A stretch of DNA of 64,000 bases, taken from Undibacterium sp. 5I1. Lineage in GTDB: Bacteria; Pseudomonadota; Gammaproteobacteria; Burkholderiales; Burkholderiaceae_D. The notes below the pieces were generated by a model. It was not told the origin of the DNA and did not search any database. It saw nothing but the letters and a program-made list of their open reading frames with translations. The stretch covers positions 3,844,001-3,908,000 of the forward strand of contig NZ_JAVIWI010000001.1 in NCBI RefSeq assembly GCF_034314085.1, in the 5' to 3' direction. Position numbers and translations under genes: made by a program. Positions 44,848 through 54,735 of the stretch are shown here, piece by piece (within the stretch, counting starts at the first letter, position 1; every line of letters starts with the position of its first letter).

Positions 44848-47271
44848 ATGCACTACTATTTAAAAAATGTAAATCGTCCTATGAGTAATGTCGTAGATTC
44901 CACCGCGGCTTCGCCTGATTTGCCGCGCTTTCAATTAAGATTGTTACCCGTATTGGTTTGCGTCACGCTTGCTGGCTGCTCTACATTTGACCCTATTTTG
45001 CAAGGTAAGCAGGCAAGCCCTATACCAGCGCCCTTATTACAAATGGCTGAAGATCAGAACGGCGTTCAAAACGGTATAACCGCTACCGAAGTGACCGGCA
45101 ATCCATCTGATAAACCAGTTCGCGTCACCGTAAGCAAGACCCCAAAGCCGCCACTAGATATTAATAGCACCGCATTAAAAACCCAGCAGCCAGTCGTAGC
45201 CAATGAAAAAGCCGACATCACACTCGTGTTTGATCAAATCGCATTACCTGCATTCATTAATGCAGTATATGGCGTAGTGCTTAAAACCAATTTTAGTGTT
45301 GACCCCAAAGTGCTTGAGCGCAAAGACCTGGTCACTTTGCGTACATCCCGCGCCCAGACTCCAACGGAAGTGCTGCGCGCTGCGCAGATGCTGCTGAAAA
45401 GTTATGGCGTTACCGTCAATGACGTGGGCGGTTTCTATAGGATCGTCCCAGATAACGCTCAGCTCGGTTACTCGCCAGAGATACGTCGTGGACGAGCATT
45501 GCCAGACGTACCTATGGCGCTACGTCCAATATTCCAGTATGTAGAAATGAATGCGTTGCGTTCAGCCGAGATACGTGCTTGGTTAGCACAAATGTTTGGC
45601 ACTCGTCTCCAGTTAACAGAAAGCGCACAAAATAACGCCCTTATGATTTCTGGCGAAACCGAAGATGTCCGCGCCGCATTAGAAGTAGTCAGAATCCTTG
45701 ATCAGCCCCTCATGCGCGGTCGCACCAGTCAACGTATCAGTCCTACCTATTGGTCTGTTGATGATATTGCTAAAAAACTGGCTGAAGTACTAGCTGCAGA
45801 GGGTTATACGGTGCAAGTAGGTATGGGACAGGGTGGCGTAAGTACGCCGATTGTGCTGATCCCAATCGCCGCAAATAATGCACTAGTGATGTTCTCTGGT
45901 GATGAGGCTATTCTAAAGCATATGGCCGACTGGGTAACTGAGTTGGATCAGCCTACTAAGGCGCGCGGTAACAATGGGTACTTCACTTACGCCGTGCTCA
46001 ACTTAGATGCCGATGAACTCGCAAAGACAGTGCAAGACCTGCTCGGTGGTGGTGTGGTTGCCGCTAGTCCAAGTGGCGCTACGGCAAAGACGGCAGCCAG
46101 AGTTGTCGTTCACAAGGCCACTAATACGCTGATTATCCAAGGTAGCGCAGATCAATATTCCCAGTGGATAGGCTTATTGCGCGAGCTCGACAAACCAGCC
46201 AAATCTGCCTTGATAGAGATGACTGTTGCAGAAGTTACTCTCAATGACAGCCTCAATCTCGGTATAGAATGGGCGATCAATCAGGGCAATACTGGCAACG
46301 GCACAAGCGGCGGTACCTTAGGCGGATTGGGTTTAGGCACAGGTGGACTCACTCTCAATTTTGTCAATGGCAATATTAAAGCCGCTCTTAATGCTTTAGC
46401 CACCAATGATAGAGCGCAAATTTTATCTAGCCCTCGTGTGATGGCGCGCAATGGCGAGACTGCGACTATTTCTGTTGGCCAACAAGTCCCTATTCTGACC
46501 AGCCAAACTAGTAATTTGCTCACCACAGGTACGGCTGGTACCAGCACTACACAAACAATACAATATAAAGATACCGGGATTATTCTCAAGGTCAAACCGG
46601 TGATCCATGCCGGTGGCCGGATTGACGTTGATGTATCGCAAGAGGTGAGTGGTGCCAGTGTTACAACGACGGGCGTCAGCAGCTCTCCCACATTTAGCAA
46701 TCGCAAAGTAGATACCAAACTTTCGATCCAGGATGGTGCAACCGTGATGTTGGGTGGCTTGATCTCAGAATCAAATGACAAGGGTAATGCAGGCATCCCC
46801 TTTGTCAAAGATATCCCACTGATCGGAGGTTTATTTCGCTCCCAGACGGGCAAAAACGTCAAAACAGAACTGATTGTCCTGATCACGCCCTATATTATTG
46901 AAGATGATCAGACTGCACAATCAGTTACGCAAGCATTCCGTACTCAGTTAGGGTCATGGACCACGCCCGCTAATGTGCCAACGCCACTACTTAAACCGGT
47001 TCGCCCACAACAGCTACCATTTAGTAGCAAAAATGAGACACTTGACAGCCCAAAAAATAATGAAAAAACAAGCAATATAAACAATATAAGTACGCCGCCT
47101 GAGCAGCAAGACCCAATGTCCAAGCCAGATCAGGCAACCAGTCCAAATGGACAGAATAATCCCCAAAATCAAAACGATTCCATTAATACTGCTCTTTCTA
47201 AAGGTACCGTAGTAACTGATCCCGCTATTATTGAGCAGATCCGCGCACTACAAAAGAGCAATAAGAAATAA
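44848..47271 (+). CDS. gspD: Type II secretion secretin GspD
   Basis: 807 residues. A long N terminus ends in a lipobox (VTLAGC, about residue 45), so it is a secretin lipoprotein. N0/N1-N3 domains span about 110-440 (DQIALPAFINAVYGVVLKTNFSVDP; RVVVHKATNTLIIQGS). The secretin domain is about 480-690, with RAQILSSPRVMARNGETATISVGQQVPI and a VPFVKDIPLIGGLFRSQTG-like block (GIPFVKDIPLIGGLF). A Q/N/P-rich tail of about 100 residues follows. It forms the outer-membrane pore. Last gene of the operon, unlike the common order in which gspD comes first or second. AAAAGGGAAG upstream of the ATG supports the start. Confidence 0.94.
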   Translation: MHYYLKNVNRPMSNVVDSTAASPDLPRFQLRLLPVLVCVTLAGCSTFDPILQGKQASPIPAPLLQMAEDQNGVQNGITATEVTGNPSDKPVRVTVSKTPKPPLDINSTALKTQQPVVANEKADITLVFDQIALPAFINAVYGVVLKTNFSVDPKVLERKDLVTLRTSRAQTPTEVLRAAQMLLKSYGVTVNDVGGFYRIVPDNAQLGYSPEIRRGRALPDVPMALRPIFQYVEMNALRSAEIRAWLAQMFGTRLQLTESAQNNALMISGETEDVRAALEVVRILDQPLMRGRTSQRISPTYWSVDDIAKKLAEVLAAEGYTVQVGMGQGGVSTPIVLIPIAANNALVMFSGDEAILKHMADWVTELDQPTKARGNNGYFTYAVLNLDADELAKTVQDLLGGGVVAASPSGATAKTAARVVVHKATNTLIIQGSADQYSQWIGLLRELDKPAKSALIEMTVAEVTLNDSLNLGIEWAINQGNTGNGTSGGTLGGLGLGTGGLTLNFVNGNIKAALNALATNDRAQILSSPRVMARNGETATISVGQQVPILTSQTSNLLTTGTAGTSTTQTIQYKDTGIILKVKPVIHAGGRIDVDVSQEVSGASVTTTGVSSSPTFSNRKVDTKLSIQDGATVMLGGLISESNDKGNAGIPFVKDIPLIGGLFRSQTGKNVKTELIVLITPYIIEDDQTAQSVTQAFRTQLGSWTTPANVPTPLLKPVRPQQLPFSSKNETLDSPKNNEKTSNINNISTPPEQQDPMSKPDQATSPNGQNNPQNQNDSINTALSKGTVVTDPAIIEQIRALQKSNKK

Positions 47272-47467
47272 AAAAAGCAACAGATGTAAACGTCCTGTCA
47301 TAAACAGGATAAAAGTTGTATTTATTTTATAAATACTCGATCAGCTCTATTGCATATTGTTGTCAAAGTAGGTAAATTTGCGTCCGAAGGCGTTAATCTG
47401 CCATCACAAATTATGTCAAGTAATTTTTATCAAAAGCAGTGTCATGCGCTTGTAATAACGAATTACT

Positions 47468-47495
47468 TTGACATAACAATATTTTTTGTTATGCT
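47468..47495 (+). promoter_or_regulatory. Strong sigma-70-like promoter of the surface protein gene
   Basis: TTGACA (47468-47473), 16-base AT-rich spacer, TATGCT (47490-47495). It is followed by a 5' leader of about 60 bases with a small hairpin GTCTTT-AAAG-AAAGAC. The near-consensus boxes agree with high expression of the downstream gene. Confidence 0.6.
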
Positions 47496-47560
47496 ACGTC
47501 GGTCTTTAAAGAAAGACGCAATTGCAATTGCAAATTAACTTTGTATACAAGGAAATAAAA

Positions 47561-49078
47561 ATGAAACATTCTATGATGCGTGTTGCTGTTGCCGCTACGC
47601 TGGGTTTCTCAGCTCTGGCTGCGAACGCTGGTCAAATCGGTGTAAACGTTGGCTCAACATTGGCTGCCGAATACATCACATCAACAGTAGTTGTTGCTCA
47701 ACCTACTATTACTTACCAAACAGCTAGTCTTATCAATGACGGTGCTGCTGTTCAAGTACACGTACGTTTTGGTTCTGGTTCTACAAAAGCAGCTGATGGC
47801 GGTGTGTTGCCAAATTCAGCAAAAGCAAATGCTGCTGCCAATCCTGCTGACGTAGCATTGTTTTTGAATGGTACAGCTTATCCAATCGCAAACTACACTC
47901 TGTCAGCAGCTACTGCAGATACAGATGGTTTGGGTTACTACTTCACGCTCACATCCAACGCTGGTACAGGTGGTGTTCCGGCCGGTACAGTAATCAACAT
48001 GAATGGCGCTACTGCAAAAATCGCTAAATTGTCCGCAGCTTTGGGCGTTGGCGGCACAGTAACTACTACAGTTGGTTACACAGTGACTCCAGGTGATACA
48101 TCTGGCGTAACTAGCTATGTAGAACCAGTTAGCACAGCAACATTGTTGACTTCATCCAAAGCATTGAGCCAAGCTACTATCAACTCAAACGCATTAGCAG
48201 CAGGTATTTACACAACAGCTGAAGCGAAAAAAGTTGACGTAAATAATGCAGTTAAGCAATTCATCGGTGCTAGCCCTGTTGCTGGTACTGCCGGTATTAA
48301 CTTGGGTTCTACAAAGTTGGTTGTTAACACAGCGTTGAAAACACCAGCTGGCGCCAACGCCGCTGCTGCTGATTTCGGCACATCAGTATTCACTGCAACT
48401 GGTGATTTCTCCGCTGCTGCTGTTGCTGGTGTGTTCTTGGCATCTGATCAAGCTTGTACAACAAGTGTTGCTGCTGGTACAGTATCTACAGATAAGAAAT
48501 CGGTTACTTTCGCTGCTATCACAAGTGCTGTTGCAACTGCAAACAACTACCTGTGCTACACAACGAATACTACGACTGTTCTGCCGTTCAATGTTCAGTA
48601 CGCAATCGGTGGAGCAACTGTAGCTGCAAACGGTGCAACTACAAATGCATCAACACAAACTGGTGCTAATACCTACTTGTTGACATCTAACGGTGCTGCT
48701 GTTTATGTACCAAGTTTTGTTGTTACTGGTTCGTCAGTGAATGACTACAATACTTACCTGCGTATTTACAACACTGGTAGTTTGACTGCTCCGGTTTCTG
48801 TACAGGCGATCAATCCAGCAGGCATTATTGTTGGTACTGCTCTCGTTTCTTCAATGGGCGTAAATGGTACAGTAGCTTCAGGCGGTTCAGTCATTGTTGG
48901 TGGCAGTGCTGTTTCTGCTGCATTAGGCCTGACTTCCGGTGTTTGGTACACTCTGTTGGTAACTGCTCCGACAACACAATTGTCAGTTCAGCCTTTGATG
49001 GTCAATCCAGGTTCAGGTGTTATCAGTAACATCGGTGGTATCAATGGTTTGAACAACGGCAATAGCGCGCAGAACTAA
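47561..49078 (+). CDS. Exported Ala/Thr/Val-rich surface protein, candidate T2SS substrate
   Basis: About 505 residues from the ATG at 47561 (AAGGAAAT upstream). A clear signal peptide ends at ANA-GQ (about residue 24). The mature protein is dominated by A, T, V, G, S and N with regular beta-strand-like alternation, few charged residues and two cysteines in the middle (about residues 293 and 325). The low-complexity composition and uniform codon use (GCT/GCA, ACA, GTT) suggest an abundant secreted or surface-layer-type protein; I recognise no family. It directly follows the secretion operon under its own strong promoter and is closed by a strong terminator. Function inferred from context only. 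Confidence 0.75.
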   Translation: MKHSMMRVAVAATLGFSALAANAGQIGVNVGSTLAAEYITSTVVVAQPTITYQTASLINDGAAVQVHVRFGSGSTKAADGGVLPNSAKANAAANPADVALFLNGTAYPIANYTLSAATADTDGLGYYFTLTSNAGTGGVPAGTVINMNGATAKIAKLSAALGVGGTVTTTVGYTVTPGDTSGVTSYVEPVSTATLLTSSKALSQATINSNALAAGIYTTAEAKKVDVNNAVKQFIGASPVAGTAGINLGSTKLVVNTALKTPAGANAAAADFGTSVFTATGDFSAAAVAGVFLASDQACTTSVAAGTVSTDKKSVTFAAITSAVATANNYLCYTTNTTTVLPFNVQYAIGGATVAANGATTNASTQTGANTYLLTSNGAAVYVPSFVVTGSSVNDYNTYLRIYNTGSLTAPVSVQAINPAGIIVGTALVSSMGVNGTVASGGSVIVGGSAVSAALGLTSGVWYTLLVTAPTTQLSVQPLMVNPGSGVISNIGGINGLNNGNSAQN

Positions 49079-49100
49079 TCAACCCAGTTTGGTTGAAATA

Positions 49101-49126
49101 AAAAGGCGGCGTAAGCCGCCTTTTTT
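49101..49126 (+). terminator. Rho-independent terminator after the surface protein
   Basis: Hairpin AAAAGGCGGC-GTAA-GCCGCCTTTTTT, 23 bases after the stop codon. A GC stem of six pairs with a T6 tail: a textbook strong terminator. Confidence 0.93.
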
Positions 49127-49173
49127 AATTAAAAGATTACAAGTTTCAATAAATCAAAACTGAGAATTCGATC

Positions 49174-50187
49174 GTGTCTAAACAGCCATACCCGTCTGAT
49201 GGAAAAATTTCTGTAGTGATCCCTTGCTACCGCGTGACTCGTCATATATTAGATGTTTTATCCCATATTGGATCTGAAATAACACGTATTTACGTGGTTG
49301 ATGATCAATGCCCAGATAAGTCTGGTGATTTCGTTGAGGCAAATAATACTGATCCGCGTGTGATCGTTTTGCGTAACCCACACAATCTGGGCGTTGGCGG
49401 TGCCGTCATGACGGGATATCGAGCTGCTATTGCTGATGGCATGGATGTGATTGTGAAAATTGACGGTGATGGGCAAATGGATCCCGCTCTTATCCCACAA
49501 TTTGTTGGGCCAATTTTGGTGGGGGAGGCAGATTACACTAAAGGTAATCGATTTTTCAATTTAGATAAAATCCGTAGTATGCCTAAAATGCGTCTATTTG
49601 GTAATGCGGTATTGTCTTTAATGACAAAGTTATCTTCTGGATATTGGAATTTATTTGATCCAACTAATGGTTATACCGCTATTCATGCCGGTGTTGCACG
49701 TCAATTACCTATGGATAAAATCAGCAGCAGATATTTTTTCGAGACAGATATCTTATTTCGTTTAAATTTACAGCGAGCAGTAGTAGTTGATGTACCAATG
49801 GATGCTCGTTATGGTGATGAAGTTAGTAACTTAAAGATATCCAAGATTATTGGTGAGTTTTTAATCAAGCATGCCAGGAATTTCTGTAAACGAATTTTTT
49901 ACAATTACTATTTACGCGATTTAGCGATAGCATCTCTGGAACTGCCATTAGGGTTATTGCTGTTGTCGTTTGGTACAGTTTATGGTTGCTGGCACTGGTT
50001 TCTGTCTGCTAACGAGGATTTACTTACCCCTCCAGGCACAGTAATGTTGTCAGCTTTGCCCATATTGATGGGTTTGCAATTTATATTGGCATTTTTAGCC
50101 TATGACATTGCTGCTGTACCAACTCGGCCGCAACATAGAAAGTATTCATTACACAGAGCTTATGTTGACGCAGATAAAAGTGAGTAA
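49174..50187 (+). CDS. GT2 glycosyltransferase, polyprenyl-phosphate sugar type (DPM1/GtrB-like)
   Basis: 337 residues from a GTG start at 49174. The GT-A domain has KISVVIPCYRV, YVVDDQCPDKS and the metal/sugar motif KIDGDGQMDP. Two C-terminal membrane helices (about 250-275 and 288-312) anchor it, as in GtrB/DPM1-like enzymes that load a sugar onto undecaprenyl phosphate. The next gene encodes a GtrA-like flippase partner and overlaps by about 26 bases, followed by a GT-C-like protein: the classic three-part glycan-modification set. Confidence 0.88.
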   Translation: MSKQPYPSDGKISVVIPCYRVTRHILDVLSHIGSEITRIYVVDDQCPDKSGDFVEANNTDPRVIVLRNPHNLGVGGAVMTGYRAAIADGMDVIVKIDGDGQMDPALIPQFVGPILVGEADYTKGNRFFNLDKIRSMPKMRLFGNAVLSLMTKLSSGYWNLFDPTNGYTAIHAGVARQLPMDKISSRYFFETDILFRLNLQRAVVVDVPMDARYGDEVSNLKISKIIGEFLIKHARNFCKRIFYNYYLRDLAIASLELPLGLLLLSFGTVYGCWHWFLSANEDLLTPPGTVMLSALPILMGLQFILAFLAYDIAAVPTRPQHRKYSLHRAYVDADKSE

Positions 50188-50539
50188 ACAGTTTTTGGTG
50201 TACCTCACTGGCGGTGTTATCTGTGCAGTATTAGACATTGGCATCATGCAGGGCCTAATCTGGTTTGAGCTCAACTACATCCTTGCCACAACGGCAGGAT
50301 TTTTTTTAAGTTTTTTAGTTAATTACATTTTTCATGCTAATTTAACTTTCAAATCAATTACAACGCCTACGTCGTTTATAAAATTTTCAGCGGTCGTTTG
50401 TATTAACTATGCAATTACTTTGAGTTTTGTGTTTATTGCATACACTTTTTTTAACTATGCGTTGGTTGGTAAAATAATATCTTTGCCAGTTATCGCGATT
50501 AATGGATTTTTTCTAGGCAAGTTATGGGTTTTCAAGTGA
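50162..50539 (+). CDS. GtrA-like membrane protein
   Basis: About 125 residues from the ATG at 50162. Four membrane helices; the segment FLVYLTGGVICAVLDIGIM and the C-terminal INGFFLGKLWVFK match the GtrA family, thought to flip undecaprenyl-phosphate-linked sugars across the inner membrane. It overlaps the GT2 gene upstream and the GT-C-like gene downstream, so translation is coupled. Confidence 0.85.
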   Translation: MLTQIKVSKQFLVYLTGGVICAVLDIGIMQGLIWFELNYILATTAGFFLSFLVNYIFHANLTFKSITTPTSFIKFSAVVCINYAITLSFVFIAYTFFNYALVGKIISLPVIAINGFFLGKLWVFK

Positions 50540-53049
50540 AGCAAATTTATGTAACTCCAGAGATAAACATAAGCCAACTGCCAAAGCATAGATATCTGAT
50601 GTGGATGATAACTGCCATGTTAACGTGTGCAGCTATTGCTGGCACTTTCGGGACAAACTGGTGGGGCGAATCTGTGTGGAATTTTCAAACGAATAGGGAT
50701 CAATTTCTATTATTTGTAGTTGTTAGTTATTGTTTGTATTTTCTGCTATCTCGCTGTGGGCTCACAATTTTTGCTTTACTTGGGTTACCTTTTGCATTTT
50801 ATGTAGCTTCTGCGGGTCTTGGCCCAGTCGTCGCAGTTATTTGGTTTTGGTGCTGCGCAAACATAGTTGGGCGTATGTCTACTGTTTGGATCGCTCGATT
50901 TTCAGGGCTTGAGTTGTCAACAGAAAGTTCTACTTGGGACTTACGCAACACTGCTATCGGATTTTGCTTACTTGGAACTTTGATTGCATTATTAGCGCAC
51001 TTCCCTGTTTGTACACCCTTAGTATTTTTCACCCTTTTTTCTGGTTTCGCCGTCGCCGCATCGTATTTTTTGATGTCTCAAGGAAAGCTTTCTCCACCTA
51101 AACTTCCTTGCTTTTTTCGTAAAGTCGAATGGAAAGAAAGTATTCTAGTCGCCATGCTAATGCTTGGCGTCACTATCGTCATCATGGTGACAATTTTGCC
51201 TGACTTGGGTCATGATGCTTTATCTTTTCATTTAAATATCCCTGTACGAATGTTAGATGCTGGTTTGTGGAATTTTGACGTCAAAGAATATGTATGGTCT
51301 GTAATGCCTTTTGGCGCCGATTGGTTGTATGTCCCACCTTATTTTTTTGGTGGAGAGCAAGCAGTGCGTCTGATGAACACATCTTTCTTATTGGCTACTG
51401 GATATCTTGGATATAGGCTATTAGCTGGCCGACTCGATGCCTTACTCGCAATGGGTGTTCCAGCGATCTTATTTACTTTACCGATATCGTTGTTGGAGGT
51501 CGGTTCTGCTTACATAGAAGCGCCACTGACTTTCTTTTTTATGATCGCATTATGTGAAATTGCAGGTGGTGAATATAAAACTATTCGCCAAAAGGGAAGC
51601 TGGATCATTTTAGGAATTCTTGCGGGTTATATTTGTGCAATTAAGTTGCCTGGTTTTTTAATAGTACCTTTTTTAGCTTTGGGCGCCTTATTACGTTCTG
51701 TAGAAGATAAATTTGAAGTTTTCCGTTTTAAATTTATTTTAACTAGTGGTATTGCATTTCTTATTTTTTGTTCTCCTCCTTACGCTGTAGCTTGGTTTAA
51801 AACGGGTAACCCAGTATTTCCTTTTTTTAACCAAATATTTAATTCGCCTTACTTTGATACGCAAACTTCTTTTACTAATAGTCACTTTGTAAGAAGCATT
51901 GGATTACAAACTTTTTGGGATATGAGCGTCAGTTCCAAAGATTTTGGTGAGTTTTCGGCTAATGGCGCATTGGGAATTGTATTTTTGGTTTTTATACCTT
52001 TATCTATATTATTGGCTGTGAAATTAAAACGTTGGGCTATTTTATTCACAGGAGTATCCGCAATTGCTTATATTGGGTTGTGTTTTCATAACCAAGCATA
52101 TTTGAGATATGCTTTTCCGGTAATGCCTTGGTTGTTATGCAGTGGTGTTTGGGCTCTGTATAGTGCTGTCAATTTGCGCGGCGTGCTCGTTGGACTTTTA
52201 GTGATTTTTTGTTCTTTCAATTTGGCTCGTTTTCCAGTCGTATATTGGCCTTTTCAGCAATTTAAAACAGATTTATTATGGAGTCGTTCTGCCCAAGAAG
52301 GACTATTTGCGCGTAGTAAGCCGCAAGCGATTGCTGGTGATATTCTGTCCAAGCTAGATCAATATAAAGGTCGTAAAATATTGATTTTAGATGCGACTTC
52401 TGACATTGATCCAACATACAATCACTACCCAAAAGGTACGATTGCTGCGTCTTGGCACTCGTGGCCATATTATGCAAAAAGTACGAGTGATATTAATTTA
52501 GCGAATTCTTTAGCTCGTTCTGGTGTGGAGATTATTGTGTACGCTGTTGGCCGAGGTTATCAATTTGAGGCAGAGGCGATTGCGCTTACTACTGAATTAT
52601 TTAGGGTGAACGATATTCGAGTCGGCCTAGTTAATCAGATTGAATTAAGTAAATTATTTAAAAAAGAATTTATTAGTAACCCAGATTTTTCTAATGGCGC
52701 TGACGGTTGGACCTCTAATGGCGCTTTATTTAAAGACGAAAAATTTTATGCCAGCGTCGGTTCCCCTGTTACACAAGCAGTTGATGTCGGATCTGTTGAT
52801 GTGGTGGCGCTGACAGTTCAAGCAAAATGTGACAAAAGCCAGCGTTTCCGCACCCAGATTAACTGGAACGACACAAACGGGAAAATGCTTTCAACGGATA
52901 TAAAAGTACATGATTGCAATGGTGGCTTAACGACTGCAACACGGCTTGTGATTAAGCCAGAACGTGCCAAAATAGCCATTGTTTATGGCGGCTCACATGA
53001 TGCCCGCCCTGTAGAGATTAATAGAATATCAGTTACTGGATTAAACTAA
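50524..53049 (+). CDS. Large polytopic membrane protein, probable GT-C glycosyltransferase
   Basis: 841 residues with about 12-14 predicted membrane helices over the first 580 residues. A first periplasmic loop holds acidic residues (LPDLGHDALSFHLNIPVR), reminiscent of the catalytic loop of GT-C glycosyltransferases that use lipid-linked sugars. A soluble C-terminal part contains a beta-sandwich-like domain (about 715-841) starting NPDFSNGADGWTSNG, as in carbohydrate-binding modules. The context with DPM1-like and GtrA-like genes supports transfer of a sugar onto a surface glycan or protein. Overlaps the upstream gene by 16 bases. Acceptor unknown. Confidence 0.7.
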   Translation: MGFQVKQIYVTPEINISQLPKHRYLMWMITAMLTCAAIAGTFGTNWWGESVWNFQTNRDQFLLFVVVSYCLYFLLSRCGLTIFALLGLPFAFYVASAGLGPVVAVIWFWCCANIVGRMSTVWIARFSGLELSTESSTWDLRNTAIGFCLLGTLIALLAHFPVCTPLVFFTLFSGFAVAASYFLMSQGKLSPPKLPCFFRKVEWKESILVAMLMLGVTIVIMVTILPDLGHDALSFHLNIPVRMLDAGLWNFDVKEYVWSVMPFGADWLYVPPYFFGGEQAVRLMNTSFLLATGYLGYRLLAGRLDALLAMGVPAILFTLPISLLEVGSAYIEAPLTFFFMIALCEIAGGEYKTIRQKGSWIILGILAGYICAIKLPGFLIVPFLALGALLRSVEDKFEVFRFKFILTSGIAFLIFCSPPYAVAWFKTGNPVFPFFNQIFNSPYFDTQTSFTNSHFVRSIGLQTFWDMSVSSKDFGEFSANGALGIVFLVFIPLSILLAVKLKRWAILFTGVSAIAYIGLCFHNQAYLRYAFPVMPWLLCSGVWALYSAVNLRGVLVGLLVIFCSFNLARFPVVYWPFQQFKTDLLWSRSAQEGLFARSKPQAIAGDILSKLDQYKGRKILILDATSDIDPTYNHYPKGTIAASWHSWPYYAKSTSDINLANSLARSGVEIIVYAVGRGYQFEAEAIALTTELFRVNDIRVGLVNQIELSKLFKKEFISNPDFSNGADGWTSNGALFKDEKFYASVGSPVTQAVDVGSVDVVALTVQAKCDKSQRFRTQINWNDTNGKMLSTDIKVHDCNGGLTTATRLVIKPERAKIAIVYGGSHDARPVEINRISVTGLN

Positions 53050-53324
53050 CTTACTTTGATTCAACTCAATAGTATATCTTCAACTTGTAGCAAAGTTTGC
53101 CGCGATTTTGATCACACAGTGAGACCGCTTATTTTAAGTGCCAAGTTGATTGACTAATGGTGGATTTAATAAATACGGCTTATGCAAAACCGTATTAGTT
53201 GTGTTGTAGGTCTTAGTCCGACTACACAACTGCCTTCGTTGTTATGTCTTGTCAGACTACTTTTGAGTAAAAAAGTTAATTAATTACTTAAAAATTAATT
53301 TAAACAAAAAATTTTCGGAAAAAT
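53050..53324. other. Intergenic region with inverted repeats
   Basis: 275 bases without a gene. Two neighbouring inverted repeats occur: AATACGG/CCGTATT (53172-53196) and AGTTGTGT.../...ACACAACT (about 53197-53231). No T-run follows either. The region separates the GT-C-like gene from the acyltransferase gene. Confidence 0.45.
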
Positions 53325-54416
53325 ATGGGGACCATAAAACTTATCCTTGCTCTTAGCGTGCTGTTTTCACACATTGGAAATTTTGAAGGCATGCATTTAT
53401 TTCCTGCTGAGGTAGCAGTTAACTGTTTTTTTATTATTTCTGGCTTTTATATGACGCTTGGATTAAGCGAACGCTACCTAACACCTGATACAAATTATCA
53501 GTTTTACCTAGGCCGTTTTTTCCGGATATGGCCAACCTATTTTATTTCTCTATTGATATTAATGCCTTGGGGATCGTTAAGGCGATCAATTCTTCTCATG
53601 ATGGATTTACCACTGCCCATGGAAGCTCTTGCTCTGTTTTCTAACTTTACCATGTTTGGCCTTGATATCCTTACTCACATTAGCGGGGTCGATGGACATG
53701 TAGTTTTTTCGGAGTATGGTATCGATCCAAATCAAAACGGAGCGAAGTTTATTCTAAATACTTCTGCTTGGTCTCTTTCTTTAGAATTGCTATTTTATTT
53801 AATAGCCCCATTTGTCGTCAGAAGTTTTAAAAAGTCACTAATTTTTATTACAATTGGTTTAGCGTATTGTTTTTATATTAAACATATCAATACAACCTTA
53901 CCAGATAAATACCGCACGGATATTTATTTCCCAAACGCCATGGCGTATTTTGGGTTAGGTATTTTAGGTTATTGGTTGAATCGTCTCTATCCAATCAGCC
54001 GCCCAAAAAATTGGGGTTATTACTTCTCGCTTGCTGGTGTAGCGTTCATATCGTTATGGGTGAGTCCAGTTATTTTTGTTGGTTTCATAACGTTAGCTAT
54101 CTTTTCAAGACTGCTATTTGACTTGTCAAAAAAAAGCAAAATAGACAAATTCTTAGGTGATTTGGCTTTTCCAATTTACATACTTCAGATCCCAGTTGGG
54201 GCAATGGTTCGTGCCATTGGAGTTTTAGAATTAAACACGTTTTCATATTTTATAGCGACGATAACAATCTCATTAATCGTCTTATTAGTTGTTGAAAGAC
54301 CCATAGAGAAACTCAGAGTAAGATTATATCGCGGTAAGAAACGCGCCGATAGTAATGACCATGCGGTTGAAAATATGCATTCGTTACAGCCTCAAGCAGG
54401 CTCAGTTGGTATTTAA
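53325..54416 (+). CDS. Acyltransferase family 3 membrane protein (OafA-like)
   Basis: 363 residues, about ten membrane helices. Features of the Acyl_transf_3 family: VLFSHIGNFEG near the N terminus (the histidine that is catalytic in this family), FFIISGFYMTLGLSERY, RFFRIWPTYFIS, NTSAWSLSLELLFYLIAP. It probably O-acetylates or otherwise acylates an exported sugar. Single gene without close neighbours; followed by a decayed mobile element. Start is an ATG with a poor ribosome binding site. Confidence 0.85.
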   Translation: MGTIKLILALSVLFSHIGNFEGMHLFPAEVAVNCFFIISGFYMTLGLSERYLTPDTNYQFYLGRFFRIWPTYFISLLILMPWGSLRRSILLMMDLPLPMEALALFSNFTMFGLDILTHISGVDGHVVFSEYGIDPNQNGAKFILNTSAWSLSLELLFYLIAPFVVRSFKKSLIFITIGLAYCFYIKHINTTLPDKYRTDIYFPNAMAYFGLGILGYWLNRLYPISRPKNWGYYFSLAGVAFISLWVSPVIFVGFITLAIFSRLLFDLSKKSKIDKFLGDLAFPIYILQIPVGAMVRAIGVLELNTFSYFIATITISLIVLLVVERPIEKLRVRLYRGKKRADSNDHAVENMHSLQPQAGSVGI

Positions 54417-54508
54417 ATCAGGTTAGTTTGCTTGCGCAAGCTACTGATTTTGAAGCAAAAGCCAAATTACATATATATATATGCAAATAATAAAAAACGA
54501 AGATAAAA

Positions 54509-54573
54509 ATGAAACGGTTTGCAAAAAGTTTGATATTAAGTGGTTCTCAGCTTTGGCTGCCGAATACATCAAA
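54509..54573 (+). pseudogene. Remnant of a second surface-protein gene, 5' part
   Basis: The stretch ATAAAAATGAAAC followed by GGTTCTCAGCTTTGGCTGC and CGAATACATCA mirrors the start of the surface-protein gene at 47561. TTGGCTGCCGAATACATCA (54553-54571) is identical over 19 bases to 47660-47678. Compared with that gene, the sequence between two GGCTGC motifs is missing and the frame is lost. No full-length gene follows, so I read it as a decayed paralogue. Evidence is short-match only. Confidence 0.45.
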
Positions 54574-54735
54574 CCCGATGAACTCCTTGACCAAGGCAAT
54601 TTTTACATAAAAGCAGGCCTGATCGTTGACTATGCAGTAATATAAATATCTAGGTTTTTGATATTGGTTTTAAAAAAACCACTAATGTCGGCGCAGTGCT
54701 AATTCTTTGAGGTTACTACCCTATTTTCACGTTAT

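Noticed and set aside
46281..46886. 201-codon open frame on the minus strand inside gspD
   Set aside because: Antisense of the conserved secretin domain; no ribosome binding site and no recognisable motifs.
54481..54645. 54-codon frame starting ATGCAAATAATA
   Set aside because: It overlaps the surface-protein remnant, has no good ribosome binding site and its similarity to the surface protein is limited to a short out-of-context segment, so I treat it as part of decayed sequence.
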